A stretch of DNA of 64,000 nt. It comes from Saprospiraceae bacterium. GTDB taxonomy: Bacteria > Bacteroidota > Bacteroidia > Chitinophagales > Saprospiraceae. Where the stretch lies: contig JADKCC010000062.1 in assembly GCA_016714785.1 (NCBI GenBank), positions 75,477-139,476 on the forward strand. Direction: 5' to 3'. Made by a program: the position numbers and the translations under genes. Positions 49,921 to 59,940 of the stretch are shown piece by piece (position 1 is the stretch's first letter; each line of letters opens with the position of its first letter). The notes under the pieces were generated by a model. The model made no database searches. It saw only the letters and a program-made list of their open reading frames with translations, and had not been told where the DNA came from.

Positions 49921-52900
49921 ATGAAAAATTTTTTCACATTTCTGGCTCTGTTTTTTGCAGTCGCAATATTGCCTGGCAATACACTGTCGGCAAAAAGTGT
50001 TTCTGCAAAAAAGGACATCACACATTCAGACCAAAATTATGTGCTAAACCCAAATAAAAGCTTTGAAAAGTTCTTTCCTTGGGTCACAAATGCTGCTGTC
50101 ATGATGCCTTGTCCTGTTACACTCAATTATCAACTTGGATTTGGAGAGTGTGGAGTAGTGGTGCCTTCATTCGGTTTTGCATTTCCTGATATTACAGTAA
50201 ATGATATACCTTTTGTAAGCAACACTAATCCTTCGTTGATCAACAGTACGGTGTATTGTTCTTCTGGACAAACCAAATATTCGAGGCCTTATTATAATAG
50301 TAGTCCGACCGATTTGCGTATTAATAGGGTGAATGTTGGTGTATATAGGTCTTTCAATAGTCCACAAGTCACTTTCAATTTTTATAATGCGGCAGGTGGA
50401 TTTGTAGGTGGTGTAACAGCAACTGTGCCAGATATGTCGCAAGGTGTTTTCAATTATACTATACCAGCTGGTGTGAATATCAAAATACCTTCTTTATCTA
50501 ATTTTAGGATGGAAGTGGTGACCAATGCACCACATATTAGCGTATTTAAGATTGGACGTAATGATGCTGCACATGTGGCTGGATATGCTGAAGCACAGAT
50601 ACAAGGAGCAGATTGTCCACTTACCCTTAATCAAGAAATTGACCCACTTAATCCTGGTATTGCGCCTTCATCTATAGTCTTCGGTTTGATGGGTACACCT
50701 GATGATTATAAATATGTCAATTTGAACAATAATTTTAAAGAAGGAGATTTTTTCCCCATTGGATCACGAGTGATGAGTTACATCGTGACTGATGCTAATA
50801 ATAGCAGCACTGCTTGTGCCTTCAATGTCAATGTATTAGAATACAATAATATTACTGGTACTTTGGCTTGCAATGACTTAGTGCAAGTATCATTAGATGA
50901 AGATTGTGAGACGATAGTGACACCAGATATGTTGCTTGAAGGCAATGAGTATGGTTGTTATGATAAATATACGGTTCAAATCATTGCTAATAATGGTGCA
51001 GTATTGGGGAATAAAGTAACCAAAGCGCAAATAGGCCAGAAGTTAAAGACACAAATAATAGCTCCTAATGGCAATAGTTGTTGGGGCGAGATTTTAGTGC
51101 AAGATAAATTGGGGCCCAACTTAATATGTAAAGATGTTTACGCAACATGTAGTACTGATTTAGAGCCAGGATCACCATTGTCCAAAAGAGTGCCAGTAGT
51201 AGCGAATATAGTGGATGGCACTATAGGGACTCCTCTAACGCCTGTTAAATCATTTACTATTCCTGTAGCTCATTTGCAAGGTACTACCATCTCTGATTTA
51301 AATGTATTTATTGATATCGAGCATAGCAGAGTCTCGGATTTGATGGCCAATATTACATCTCCAGATGGTGTGACGGTACCTTTGTTTTTTGGACTTTCAT
51401 GTCCTGGTGAAAACCTTATGTTGACATTGGATGATGAATCTGCCAATACGATTACAGCACTACAGAGTACATGTGATGCTACTGTACCAGCAGTTGCGGG
51501 CAATTTTAAATCGTACAATCCTTTGTCTATATTTGATGGCAAACCATTGCAGGGAGATTGGAAAGTTACTGTGTATGATGCTGCAGGAGGTGGAACTGGA
51601 GTGGTGAAAAATATCCATTTAATATTTAGTCAAAACGGTGGGCAAATACCTTTTCCATTGGATGGAACGAATTATGCTTATTCTTGGGTAGAAGATAATA
51701 CTTATTTGGTATTAGGAGCTGACAATTGTGGTGCAGCATCGCTTTCTTATGTAGATGAAGTAATTGAAGAAGATTGTTCCAGTATTTATTCAAAAGTTAT
51801 CAGAAGATGTTGGACAGGTAGCGATATATTAGGTAATATTTCACAGCCTTGTTGTCATTATATTTACGTATATCGTAATAGCCTTTCTACCTTACAATTT
51901 CCACCAAACTATGATGGATTAGATGGCATACATTTTCCTCTCTCATGTTCCACGTATGGTACTACGATTCCGCCAACGTCTGTGACAGGTATTCCTTTTG
52001 GGGACTTGTGTGAGAATGTACAAATCGTTCCTCCAGTAGATGTAAAGATAGATCTGTGTGAAAAATCATACAAACTACTCAGGACACACAAAGTGATAGA
52101 ATGGTGTAGTGGACAAGTCATCGTGCATAATCAGATTATCAAGGTAATAGATGATAAAGGTCCTGGTTTAACTTGTCCAATTGATGTAACAATTTCTACA
52201 GATGATTATGATTGTTCGGCCACTTATTTAGCGCCTAAACCCAGAATATTTGATGAGTGTTCTGACGATCTTACTTATCATTTATCTTACAATAGCTTTA
52301 ATAATGTAGATTCAGAATATGTAGATCTTAATGTTGACCAAATAGCAGGCGAAATTCAGGGATTGCCCGTAGGCGATAATTACATAAAATGGACTGTTAC
52401 TGACGAGTGTGGCAATGCAAGTAAATGTACATTTAAAGTTAAAGTAGTGGACTTAGTAAGGCCAAATGCTGTTTGTGATAGAACAACTGTAACAGCCATA
52501 GGTGGTAATGGTAAGGCAGTAGTTGAAGCTTTTACCTTTGATGATGGTAGCGTAGATAATTGTGGTATATTCAAGTATGAAGTAAGGAAATTGTCAGATA
52601 GATGTGGATTTGGTACCGCCAATTTTACGCCTACAGTGGAGTTTTGTTGTGCAGAAGTAGGAACTACTGTGATGGTAGAGCTTAGGGTTACAGACATTCA
52701 CAACAATAGCAATACCTGTATGGTAGAAGTTACTGTTCAAGATAAATTACCTCCTTACATTACTACTTGTCCTGCCGATATAGTATTGGATTGCCAAGCT
52801 GATTACACAAATTTGGATGTGACAGGCAGACCTTTATATGTAGATAACTGCGGTGTGATAGATGTCAAAAAAACAAGATGAAGTAAAAATCAATCAATGC

Positions 52901-55294
52901 GGTGTAGGTACTGTAACACGTACATGGACGGTAACAGATAGACAAGGTTACAAAAACTCTTGCGTACAAGTGATTTCTTTGGTAAATGATGATCCTTTTT
53001 ATTATAATATTTATGATGTTACCGATCTTAAAAATGATATCACTTGGCCAAAAAATTATGAGACAAAAGTATGTCATTCAGTGCTTGACCCTACTTCATT
53101 GCCAGAAGGATTTGACAAACCTACATTAAGAGACGATAATTGTAGTCTCGTGGCAGCACACTACAAAGACCAAGTGTTCAAATTTGTGGATGGTGCATGT
53201 GAAAAAGTATTGAGAACTTGGACTGTTATTGATTGGTGTACTTACAACGATACTGATCCAGTATATGGCGAAGGATGGTATGAACACATTCAAATCATTA
53301 AATTGCAAAATGATGTTGCACCTGTATTCATAGGAGCGACTGGTACAACATTGGATGGCTGTATAGATAGGACTGTACCTGTATATGGAAATTGTGAAGG
53401 TGATGTGGACTTTTCTATGGATGCTATAGATGATTGTCCAGAAGATAATACTAATTTGACATGGTCTTATGAATTATTTACAGAGACAGGTACTACACCA
53501 ATTGCTATTGGCAATACCAAAAGATTTTTCCGTAAAATGGCTATTGGTAGATACAAAATCAAGTGGACTGTACAAGACAAATGTGGTAATAGAGCTTTTT
53601 GCTCTCACATTTTGAATGTTGTTGAGAATAAAAAACCATCGCCTTATTGTATTTCTTCATTGACTACAGCGGTCATGAATTCTAATGGTACCATATCTAT
53701 CTGGGCGAAGGACTTCGATAAAGGATCATTTGACAACTGTACACCTCAAGCTAATTTGTGGTTTACATTTTTTGGAGCGACGCCAGTGGATACTTTGCTT
53801 AATGTAGAGCATTATTTCAAAGGTAATGGCCAAAGAGCAACACTTGCTGAATACAATGCTGGTACTGCTCAAATCTGGATACCTGCTACGAAGACATCCG
53901 GTATATTGTTTGATTGTGCTGACATACCTAATGGTATTTCTCAAGAAGTTTCACTGGATATGACTGTGACAGACTTTGCTGGCAATCAGGACTATTGTAC
54001 GATTACATTGGTACTTCAAGACAATGCAGGTGTTTGTCCTGATACCAATACATCAAGCATAGCTATTCAAGGTGGTACTGCTTCATCAGGTATTGGGCTG
54101 TATGGTGCAGATATCAATTTGGAAAGTAACAAATCTGAGTTAAGCAAATCTATAAAAACAGATGTCAATGGTCAGTATAGTTTCACTGCATTGCCTAAAG
54201 GATATAATTACAGTATCAAAGCTTCTGACAATAGAAATATTATGAATGGTGTTTCTACTTTAGACCTTGTAATGATTCAGAGACATATATTAGGATTGGC
54301 AGACCTTAATGATCCTAAAAAAGTAATTGCTGCTGATACTGACAATAATGGTAGAATCACGGCGTCAGACTTGGTAGCATTAAGGAAATGTATTTTAGGT
54401 ATTACTAACGAATTTCCAAATGGACAAAAGTCATGGAGATTTGTTACCAATGACTTTGTGTTTAGCAATCCAAGTAGTCCTTTCCCATTCAATGAGCAAT
54501 TTGTGTATAATGGCTTGAATGATAATAAAGTGGGACAAAACTTCCATGCGATCAAAATAGGTGATGTCAATAGTTCTGCAACGGTCAATGTTCAAGATAT
54601 TAATGTAACTTCAAGGTCAAACCAAAACCTAGCATTATTGACAGATGTCTCTACAGCAAAACAAGGAGAATGGTTAGATTTGCCTGTGTATGCAGGACAG
54701 TTTAATGATGTATATGGATTCCAGTTTACCCTTGAGTTTGATGCGAATCAAGTTTCTTTTGAAGGATTTGAAGCAGCAAGTATGGCTGTAAATGAAAATA
54801 ATTTCGGATTGCATCTGTCTGATAAGGGTATCGTTACCATGAGTTGGAATGTACAGGAGCCGACAAGTTTTGATGCAGGAAGTTTACTATTTACCATCAA
54901 AGCCAAAGCTAAAAACACTATTAATAGCAAACAAATACTTCGTGTATCGTCCAAAGTGACTACATCTGAAAGTTATATGGCTGATTATAGTGCATCTGGC
55001 GTAACCTTGGAAAGTAGAAGTACTGAATATGCAGGGTTTGAGTTAAGACAAAATACACCAAATCCATTTAATGGGTTGACCACTATTTCATTCACATTGC
55101 CTGAAAAATCTCAAGCAACGATCACGCTGACTGATGTGACAGGAAAGGTAGTAGAAGTAATCTCTGGTGAGTATCAGAAAGGAGACAACGTAGTAAATAT
55201 CAATGCTACGGAATTGAATGTATCGGGTGTGCTATTCTATAGAATAGATAGCGGACGATATACCGATACCAAAAAGATGATCATCATCGAATAG
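49921..55294 (+). pseudogene. Giant T9SS surface protein with cohesin-like and dockerin-like domains, one frameshift
   Basis: Signal peptide (FTFLALFFAVAILPG), an N-terminal Ig-like part, a P-domain (about 430-560, HLQGTTISDLNVFIDIEHSR), and many HYR-like units (VTDECGNASKCTFKVKVVD). After the break come a dockerin-like region (STLDLVMIQRHILG; AADTDNNGRITASDLVALR), a cohesin-like domain (LPVYAGQFNDVYGFQFTLEFD), and a type A T9SS domain (NTPNPFNGLTTISF ending KKMIIIE). The first frame ends at TGA 52879; the second is open from about 52862. One extra A in the A7 run at 52867-52873 explains it; removing it gives a 1790-aa protein. Marked broken only because of this homopolymer indel. Confidence 0.85.
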
Positions 55295-55325
55295 TATGTA
55301 ATTGTGTTTAGATTGAAATAGTTTG

Positions 55326-55362
55326 AAGCCGCTACGGAGTAATTTCTGTAGTGGCTTTTTTT
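55326..55362 (+). terminator. Rho-independent terminator
   Basis: AAGCCGCTACGG (55326-55337) pairs with CTGTAGTGGCTT (55346-55357) using two G-U pairs, followed by TTTTTTT; 32 bp after the stop of the giant surface protein gene. Confidence 0.88.
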
Positions 55363-55440
55363 ATTTTGTGGTAATTGATGCTGCTTTGTAATATTTGAAT
55401 AAAATTAGTTTTCTCCTCCAGTTAAACTTTAATCTTATGT

Positions 55441-55505
55441 CATTTTGAAAGAGCTTTAACGACTGAGAAACCCCTTTTTTAGTCTCAAATTTAATTTGAC
55501 AAAGT
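55441..55505 (-). repeat. Dispersed repeat copy 3 (partial)
   Basis: Minus strand reads GTCAAATTAAATTTGAGACTAAAAAAGG (in parts) then GGGTTTCTCAG, matching the left blocks of the copies at 4337 and 6607. The rest of the 55363-55659 gap shows nothing else. Confidence 0.5.
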
Positions 55506-55659
55506 TGGATTAGATATATGGCAATAATTTCATGGTAGTACAAAGTCTCGGATGGTAGGACACTTAGTTGTTGGTCTATGACCGAAATTTAAAATTGGAC
55601 ACTCCATACTGAGTAGCACAGCTTAAAAGGATATTTTACCAACCAATAATCTTACTATA

Positions 55660-56289
55660 TTAGAAATTAGGTAGTGCCTCCAATCTGGCATAAGGGAAAG
55701 AAGCAAACTTATTTACTTCGTGATAACTGTCTAAACCCGAAATGCAAATGGTTCCTGCTCGATTCAAATCTAGTCCATGGTTGGGATCAAAATAAGTGTC
55801 ATCCATATAGATATACTCTACTTGGCCAATGATTAGGGTGGTACCATTCAGTTTGATATCTATTTTTTCTGCTAATGACAGACCAATTTTTATGTGGCTT
55901 TCAGCTACAAAGGGAGCTGCAAAATCATTCAAATATTGTGGTGTAAGCGCACACTTTTCAAATTCTGAATGCGCTCTTGGGAAATCAGCAGAGGTGAAAT
56001 GTGCATTTTCGGCAATATCTCTGTGGATATGATTGATGGTATAAAAGCCTGTTTCCAATATGTTTTCCATCGTATGTCTTTCGCCGACGAAGGGCCTCAT
56101 GACAAAACCGAGCAAAGCTGGATCTGATCCTAAGTGGACTACAGAACTGATGATGGCTAAGTTGGTTAGTCCTGTTTTACTCACGGTTCCTATTAAGGTA
56201 GCTGGTTTGTAGCCAGTTATACTATTGACGAGTGTCAACCTCGTGATCATATCCAAAGCTGCTAAATCTGTTTTGCTATATTTTATCAT
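55660..56289 (-). CDS. Flavin reductase-like FMN-binding protein
   Basis: Split-barrel flavoprotein of 209 aa related to flavin reductase-like oxidoreductases. Conserved parts are PATLIGTVSKTGLTNLAIISS, PALLGFVMRP, TGFYTINHIH and IIGQVEYIYMDD. Substrate unknown. Single gene between repeats and a TolB-like gene; no operon partners are apparent. Confidence 0.87.
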   Translation of the reverse strand: MIKYSKTDLAALDMITRLTLVNSITGYKPATLIGTVSKTGLTNLAIISSVVHLGSDPALLGFVMRPFVGERHTMENILETGFYTINHIHRDIAENAHFTSADFPRAHSEFEKCALTPQYLNDFAAPFVAESHIKIGLSLAEKIDIKLNGTTLIIGQVEYIYMDDTYFDPNHGLDLNRAGTICISGLDSYHEVNKFASFPYARLEALPNF

Positions 56290-56404
56290 GTCAAACGCTT
56301 TACAAAATGAAAATGAATATAAAAAAAAAGTACTGTAAAATCACACTATAGATGCTATAAATAATATACTTAATTTTATATTGTTATAATTGCATTTAAT
56401 GAGT

Positions 56405-56575
56405 TTTCTCTCCGCTGCAGCGGAGAGAAATGACGAAGTTTGATGAGGAGATGTGAGTTCGGCTTTACCTAACTCCCTTTTTCTCCCAATTAAACTTTTA
56501 TTAGTTGTCATTGGTAGAAGTTTTGGTGACTGAAAAATCCATTGTTAAATCCCAATTTTTTGAAAACATTACGTT
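56405..56575 (-). repeat. Dispersed repeat copy 4 with a 26-bp palindrome
   Basis: Read on the minus strand it shares GGGAGAAAAAGGGAGTT, CTCATCAAAC, GTCATTTC and GAGAAAACTCA with copy 1. The terminal tract at 56405-56430 is a perfect 26-bp palindrome (TTTCTCTCCGCTG and its complement). The equivalent tract is palindromic but different in sequence in copy 1. Confidence 0.65.
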
Positions 56576-56587
56576 GAAAAAGTAGTA

Positions 56588-57694
56588 TTAATCTACCCAA
56601 TCAGCTATGAACAAATTAGTATCACGTGTGCCTCCATTATGTCTATTGGAAGCAAATATGATTTTTTTGCCATCATAAGAAAACATAGGAAAAGAATCGA
56701 AGGTCTTGTCAAAAGTGATCTGTTTTAGACCTGTACCATCCAAATTGATCATGTAAAGATTGAATTGATATCCTCTTGGTGCTGCGTGATTGGACGAAAA
56801 AATGACTTTATCCCCTTTGGGATGAAAATAAGGTGCCCAATTGGCTTTTCCGAGATTGGTCAATTTACGAAGGTCACTACCATCTACATTGCACACATAA
56901 AGCTCCATATTGGTAGGCATTACTTGACCTTGAGCTAGCAATTCTTTATACACTTTTACATCTTCATCAGAGGTAGGACGAGATGCTCTAAATATAAGCT
57001 TTTTGCCATCAGGTGAGAAAAATGCGCCACCATCATAGCCGAGTTGAGAGGTGATTTGTTTTACGTCCGATCCATCTGCTTTCATGGTGTAGAGTTCTAA
57101 ATCACCACTGCGTAGCGAGGTAAACACGATCATACTTCCATCTGGCGAAACGGTAGCTTCCGCATCATAGCCGGGAGCATCGGTCAGTTTTTTGATGATA
57201 TTGCCTTTGAGATCACCATGATAGATATCAAAAGTCTCATAAATAGGCCAAATATATTTACCATCGGCTCTGCGCTCAGGTACATGTGGGCAACTAGCAT
57301 TCGCTTCGTGTGTGGATGCAAAAACGATGCTCTGATTGCCTTTCATAAAGAAACTACAGGTAGTTCTGCCCTTGCCTGTACTCAATAATGCAGGTGGTGC
57401 CAGTCTGCGTTCCCACTTTTCTAAATCAAAATAATAGATTTGATCACATTCTGCTCCCCACTGTTTGTTGGTGGCTTGAAAAACAACTTTTTTGTCGTCA
57501 AAACTCCAATAAGCCTCTGCATTGTCGCCGCCAAAGGTGAGTTGTTTTACATTTTTAAGATGGACTTCTTGTGCATATCGGAGGGAGTCTTCGGCAGGTG
57601 TGAGTTGACGATTGAGAACATTACTTTTGGTAGTAGTGCACGACGCACCAATCATACTCCATAGGATAATTAAACAATAAACTCTAGATATCAT
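56588..57694 (-). CDS. TolB-like WD40/PD40 beta-propeller lipoprotein
   Basis: Lipoprotein of 368 aa: hydrophobic N-terminus and lipobox (WSMIGASC). The rest is a PD40 propeller with repeated ATVSPDGSMIVFTSLRSGD, FFSPDGKKLIFRASRP and FSYDGKKIIFASNRH. Similar to the C-terminal propeller of TolB and to several peptidase-associated propellers, but without a TolB N-domain or a peptidase domain. Probably a periplasmic or outer-membrane scaffold protein (inference). A -7 box lies at 57722-57729. Confidence 0.87.
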   Translation of the reverse strand: MISRVYCLIILWSMIGASCTTTKSNVLNRQLTPAEDSLRYAQEVHLKNVKQLTFGGDNAEAYWSFDDKKVVFQATNKQWGAECDQIYYFDLEKWERRLAPPALLSTGKGRTTCSFFMKGNQSIVFASTHEANASCPHVPERRADGKYIWPIYETFDIYHGDLKGNIIKKLTDAPGYDAEATVSPDGSMIVFTSLRSGDLELYTMKADGSDVKQITSQLGYDGGAFFSPDGKKLIFRASRPTSDEDVKVYKELLAQGQVMPTNMELYVCNVDGSDLRKLTNLGKANWAPYFHPKGDKVIFSSNHAAPRGYQFNLYMINLDGTGLKQITFDKTFDSFPMFSYDGKKIIFASNRHNGGTRDTNLFIADWVD

Positions 57695-57721
57695 ATCTTT
57701 TTATATTTTGACTACTGGGCA

Positions 57722-57729
57722 CAAAAGTA
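57722..57729 (-). promoter_or_regulatory. Promoter -7 box TACTTTTG
   Basis: Minus-strand TAnnTTTG match 28 bp before ATG 57694. Confidence 0.45.
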
Positions 57730-57807
57730 AGATTAATACAAGGGAGTAGCATCATATAGTTGGAAATTTTATTGGCCAAAGTCTCAACTTGGAGACAATA
57801 ATATTGC

Positions 57808-58173
57808 TTACGGAGCAGATGCTTCATCCTTGACATTATTTAAAAAATCTTTGGTAGCTTTTTTGAGCTCTGCAAAAGGCAGCGTAGCCAGAGTGGTGTT
57901 TAGTACAGTTTCACTACTATTGGGACGCAATTTTTCTAAAGGATTTTGGCTAGGGTAGTGCACATTGGGTTCGGGCTTCCAGGCCAATAAGTCATTGGGT
58001 TCACATACTAAGATGCGACAAAGAGCTTCTATATGATCTAGTCTAAAAGAGCGCGTATTGCTACTAAGCAAATTGAATGCAGTATGATGAGTAAAACCGG
58101 CTTTGACCAAGTAACTATAAGGTCTCTCTATACCTCGAGCAGCAAAAATGGGTGCAAGATTTAAGTATAACAT
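57808..58173 (-). CDS. Small HTH (XRE/Cro-like) regulator
   Basis: Probable DNA-binding protein of 121 aa. Residues about 5-65 read as an XRE-type helix-turn-helix (LVKAGFTHHTAFNLLSSNTRSFRLDHIEALCRILVCEPNDLLAW). The tail is about 50 residues long, Pro/Asn-rich then charged helical. The frame extends to ATG 58227, but ATG 58173 (MLYLNLAPIFAARGI) aligns better with the domain start. Directly upstream, at 58255-58590, is the 21-bp module array, a plausible but unproven target of this protein. Confidence 0.72.
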   Translation of the reverse strand: MLYLNLAPIFAARGIERPYSYLVKAGFTHHTAFNLLSSNTRSFRLDHIEALCRILVCEPNDLLAWKPEPNVHYPSQNPLEKLRPNSSETVLNTTLATLPFAELKKATKDFLNNVKDEASAP

Positions 58174-58254
58174 AAAGATAGCGTTTAGTTTTTGAATATT
58201 AAGTCCATAATCAATGGATAAATCCACTTTGATCTTCCATCTTTAAAATAAAAT

Positions 58255-58590
58255 CAAAACAATAACGTCAAAAAATGCAAATCTGATGTAGATATTGGAA
58301 ATAATCTTGTTAATATTGTAAACAATGATTCAAAAAGTTAAAACTATATTGTAAAAACTTAAAACGCTGATTTAAATAATTAAAATGATATTGTAAAAAC
58401 CTAAAACGCTAATTAAAGAATCTAAAATGATATTGTAAAAATGTAAAATGCTTCTATAAATACTTAAAATAATTGTATTAATAATGGAAACGCTTATACA
58501 ATAATATAAAACAATCATTCAAAAAGTATAAATAATTATTCAAAAACTGGGATGTAATTTGTAAAAAGTGGGATGTAGTTGAAGGTGGAT
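58255..58590 (+). repeat. Array of sixteen 21-bp AT-rich modules
   Basis: Exactly 336 bp, 16 units of 21 with no gap. Unit boundaries fall at 58255, 58276, 58297 and so on to 58570. The common pattern is TAAAA at positions 1-5, an A/T-rich middle and an A-run (AAAAA) near positions 15-19, for example TAAAATGATATTGTAAAAA. The last two units begin GGGATGTA. Unit-to-unit identity is low, but the phase never slips. Spacing equals two DNA turns, so A-tracts fall on one face; intrinsic bending is likely (inference). Partial copy at 61683-61754. Confidence 0.85.
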
Positions 58591-59144
58591 GAAGATGGCG
58601 TAATCAAGACGACTTCCTGCATAATGTAAAACTTTTATTGATAAATATTTAGTCCAATGATTTGCAATTATTTCATAAATGTAATTCTATGATTGGACGC
58701 AATGCTATATAAATCAATACATTAGGTTGTGTTGGTAGCCAAAAATAATGGATTTATCATACATTTATTGAATGAAAACTGTAATTATGACTTTGAATTA
58801 ATACCTGTATTTTTGTTTCATTAAAAAACGGTTAAAAAATCATAAGTGACTGCGAAGACTTATCCATACATTGATACTTTTTTTTCTAAAAAACCTGAGA
58901 GGTGCTAGGATTTTTGTTTGTCTTTTAAATAGTTATCACAGATTATGAAAAACAAATAAACAGCTTTGCAACAGATACCATGGAATTCTAGTTGTAGAAA
59001 TATGTATATTTGGCTTTGTAAAAAGATAAAGATATGTGATAGCGGGAGGATTGGCAGTATTTTGCCATGAGCATCTTGAAGTGCCAACAGCCTCGGTTAG
59101 CCGGAAATGTTGGGGCGAGTAATACTTTCAAAATATCATTTATT
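58591..59144. other. Gene-free stretch before the lipoprotein gene
   Basis: AT-rich sequence without a gene, clear promoter box or repeat that I can support. A chance open frame on the minus strand (58905-59087) has no start context or similarity. Confidence 0.4.
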
Positions 59145-59873
59145 ATGAAAAATTTAGTTAAAATCATTTTATTTTCAAGTGTAATTGCGTTGTCTGTATT
59201 CAGCTGTCAGAAAAGCGAGAATAAGCAATTAAATACAGAATTAAAGGAAATTGAACTAAGAAATAGCGATCCTTGTTTTAGCAATCCTGCAGCAAGTTGT
59301 GATTTTGGAATTTTTACAAATACAATTACATTGCCTGGGTTTAGTGATTGCGATTTTGTAGTATCTGTTCCTTATTATTACTGCTATGGAGGATCAGGTG
59401 TGGCAAATTACATTTTCTCAGATTTCAATATTGTAGAATATCAATGCTTATATGGGGGATATGAAGATTCACTTGCTTATCATTCGGCTAATGGTACTTT
59501 GGCAGAATTTGAGACAAGGTTTAATCAGCTAATGTGGGAAGCAATTACCAATGCTTTTTTTTCAATTATAAATAATGTTACTTATACTGCAACTATAACT
59601 TACAACACCAGCAGTTGTGCAAGAACATGTTATTCTGTAGTGGATGTAAAGGAAGGTGAGTATTCAGCAATCATTAAAACCAAAATTGGATGTGGTACAG
59701 GTTGCTGTAAAATAATACGAAACTATAGAAAGATTGATGGTGTATGGAAGCTTCAATCGATAGAAGATGCTTCTGATCCGGCTAGTTGTTTTGATGATGA
59801 AGAAAATTCATGCCCATTTGGCACTATTTATAGTACTAAGTGTAGGCAACAGTGTGATGATTTATTATTTTAA
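59145..59873 (+). CDS. Cysteine-rich hypothetical lipoprotein
   Basis: Protein of 242 aa of no family I recognise. Signal peptide with lipobox (IALSVFSC, Cys near residue 21). The mature part has about 19 further Cys, among them SCARTC, GCGTGCC and the end CRQQCDDLLF, suggesting a disulfide-rich outer-membrane or surface lipoprotein. ATG 59145 is chosen over the in-frame ATG 59067, because the hydrophobic signal begins at it. It ends 67 bp before the T9SS protein gene in the same direction; both lie between two stretches of 21-bp modules. Confidence 0.7.
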   Translation: MKNLVKIILFSSVIALSVFSCQKSENKQLNTELKEIELRNSDPCFSNPAASCDFGIFTNTITLPGFSDCDFVVSVPYYYCYGGSGVANYIFSDFNIVEYQCLYGGYEDSLAYHSANGTLAEFETRFNQLMWEAITNAFFSIINNVTYTATITYNTSSCARTCYSVVDVKEGEYSAIIKTKIGCGTGCCKIIRNYRKIDGVWKLQSIEDASDPASCFDDEENSCPFGTIYSTKCRQQCDDLLF

Positions 59874-59940
59874 TATTAACCTTGGTATAGTAATAATCCA
59901 AATAATGGGTTATTACTATACCTTATTAAAAGACATTGAA

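Noticed and set aside
49921..52881. Two separate surface protein genes at 49921 and 52862
   Set aside because: The frames overlap at an A7 run, the first lacks a sorting domain, the second lacks a signal peptide, and HYR-like repeats continue across the join.
58255..58590. Plasmid-type iteron origin
   Set aside because: The phased repeats and nearby HTH gene fit loosely, but there is no Rep protein gene and the surroundings are ordinary chromosomal genes.
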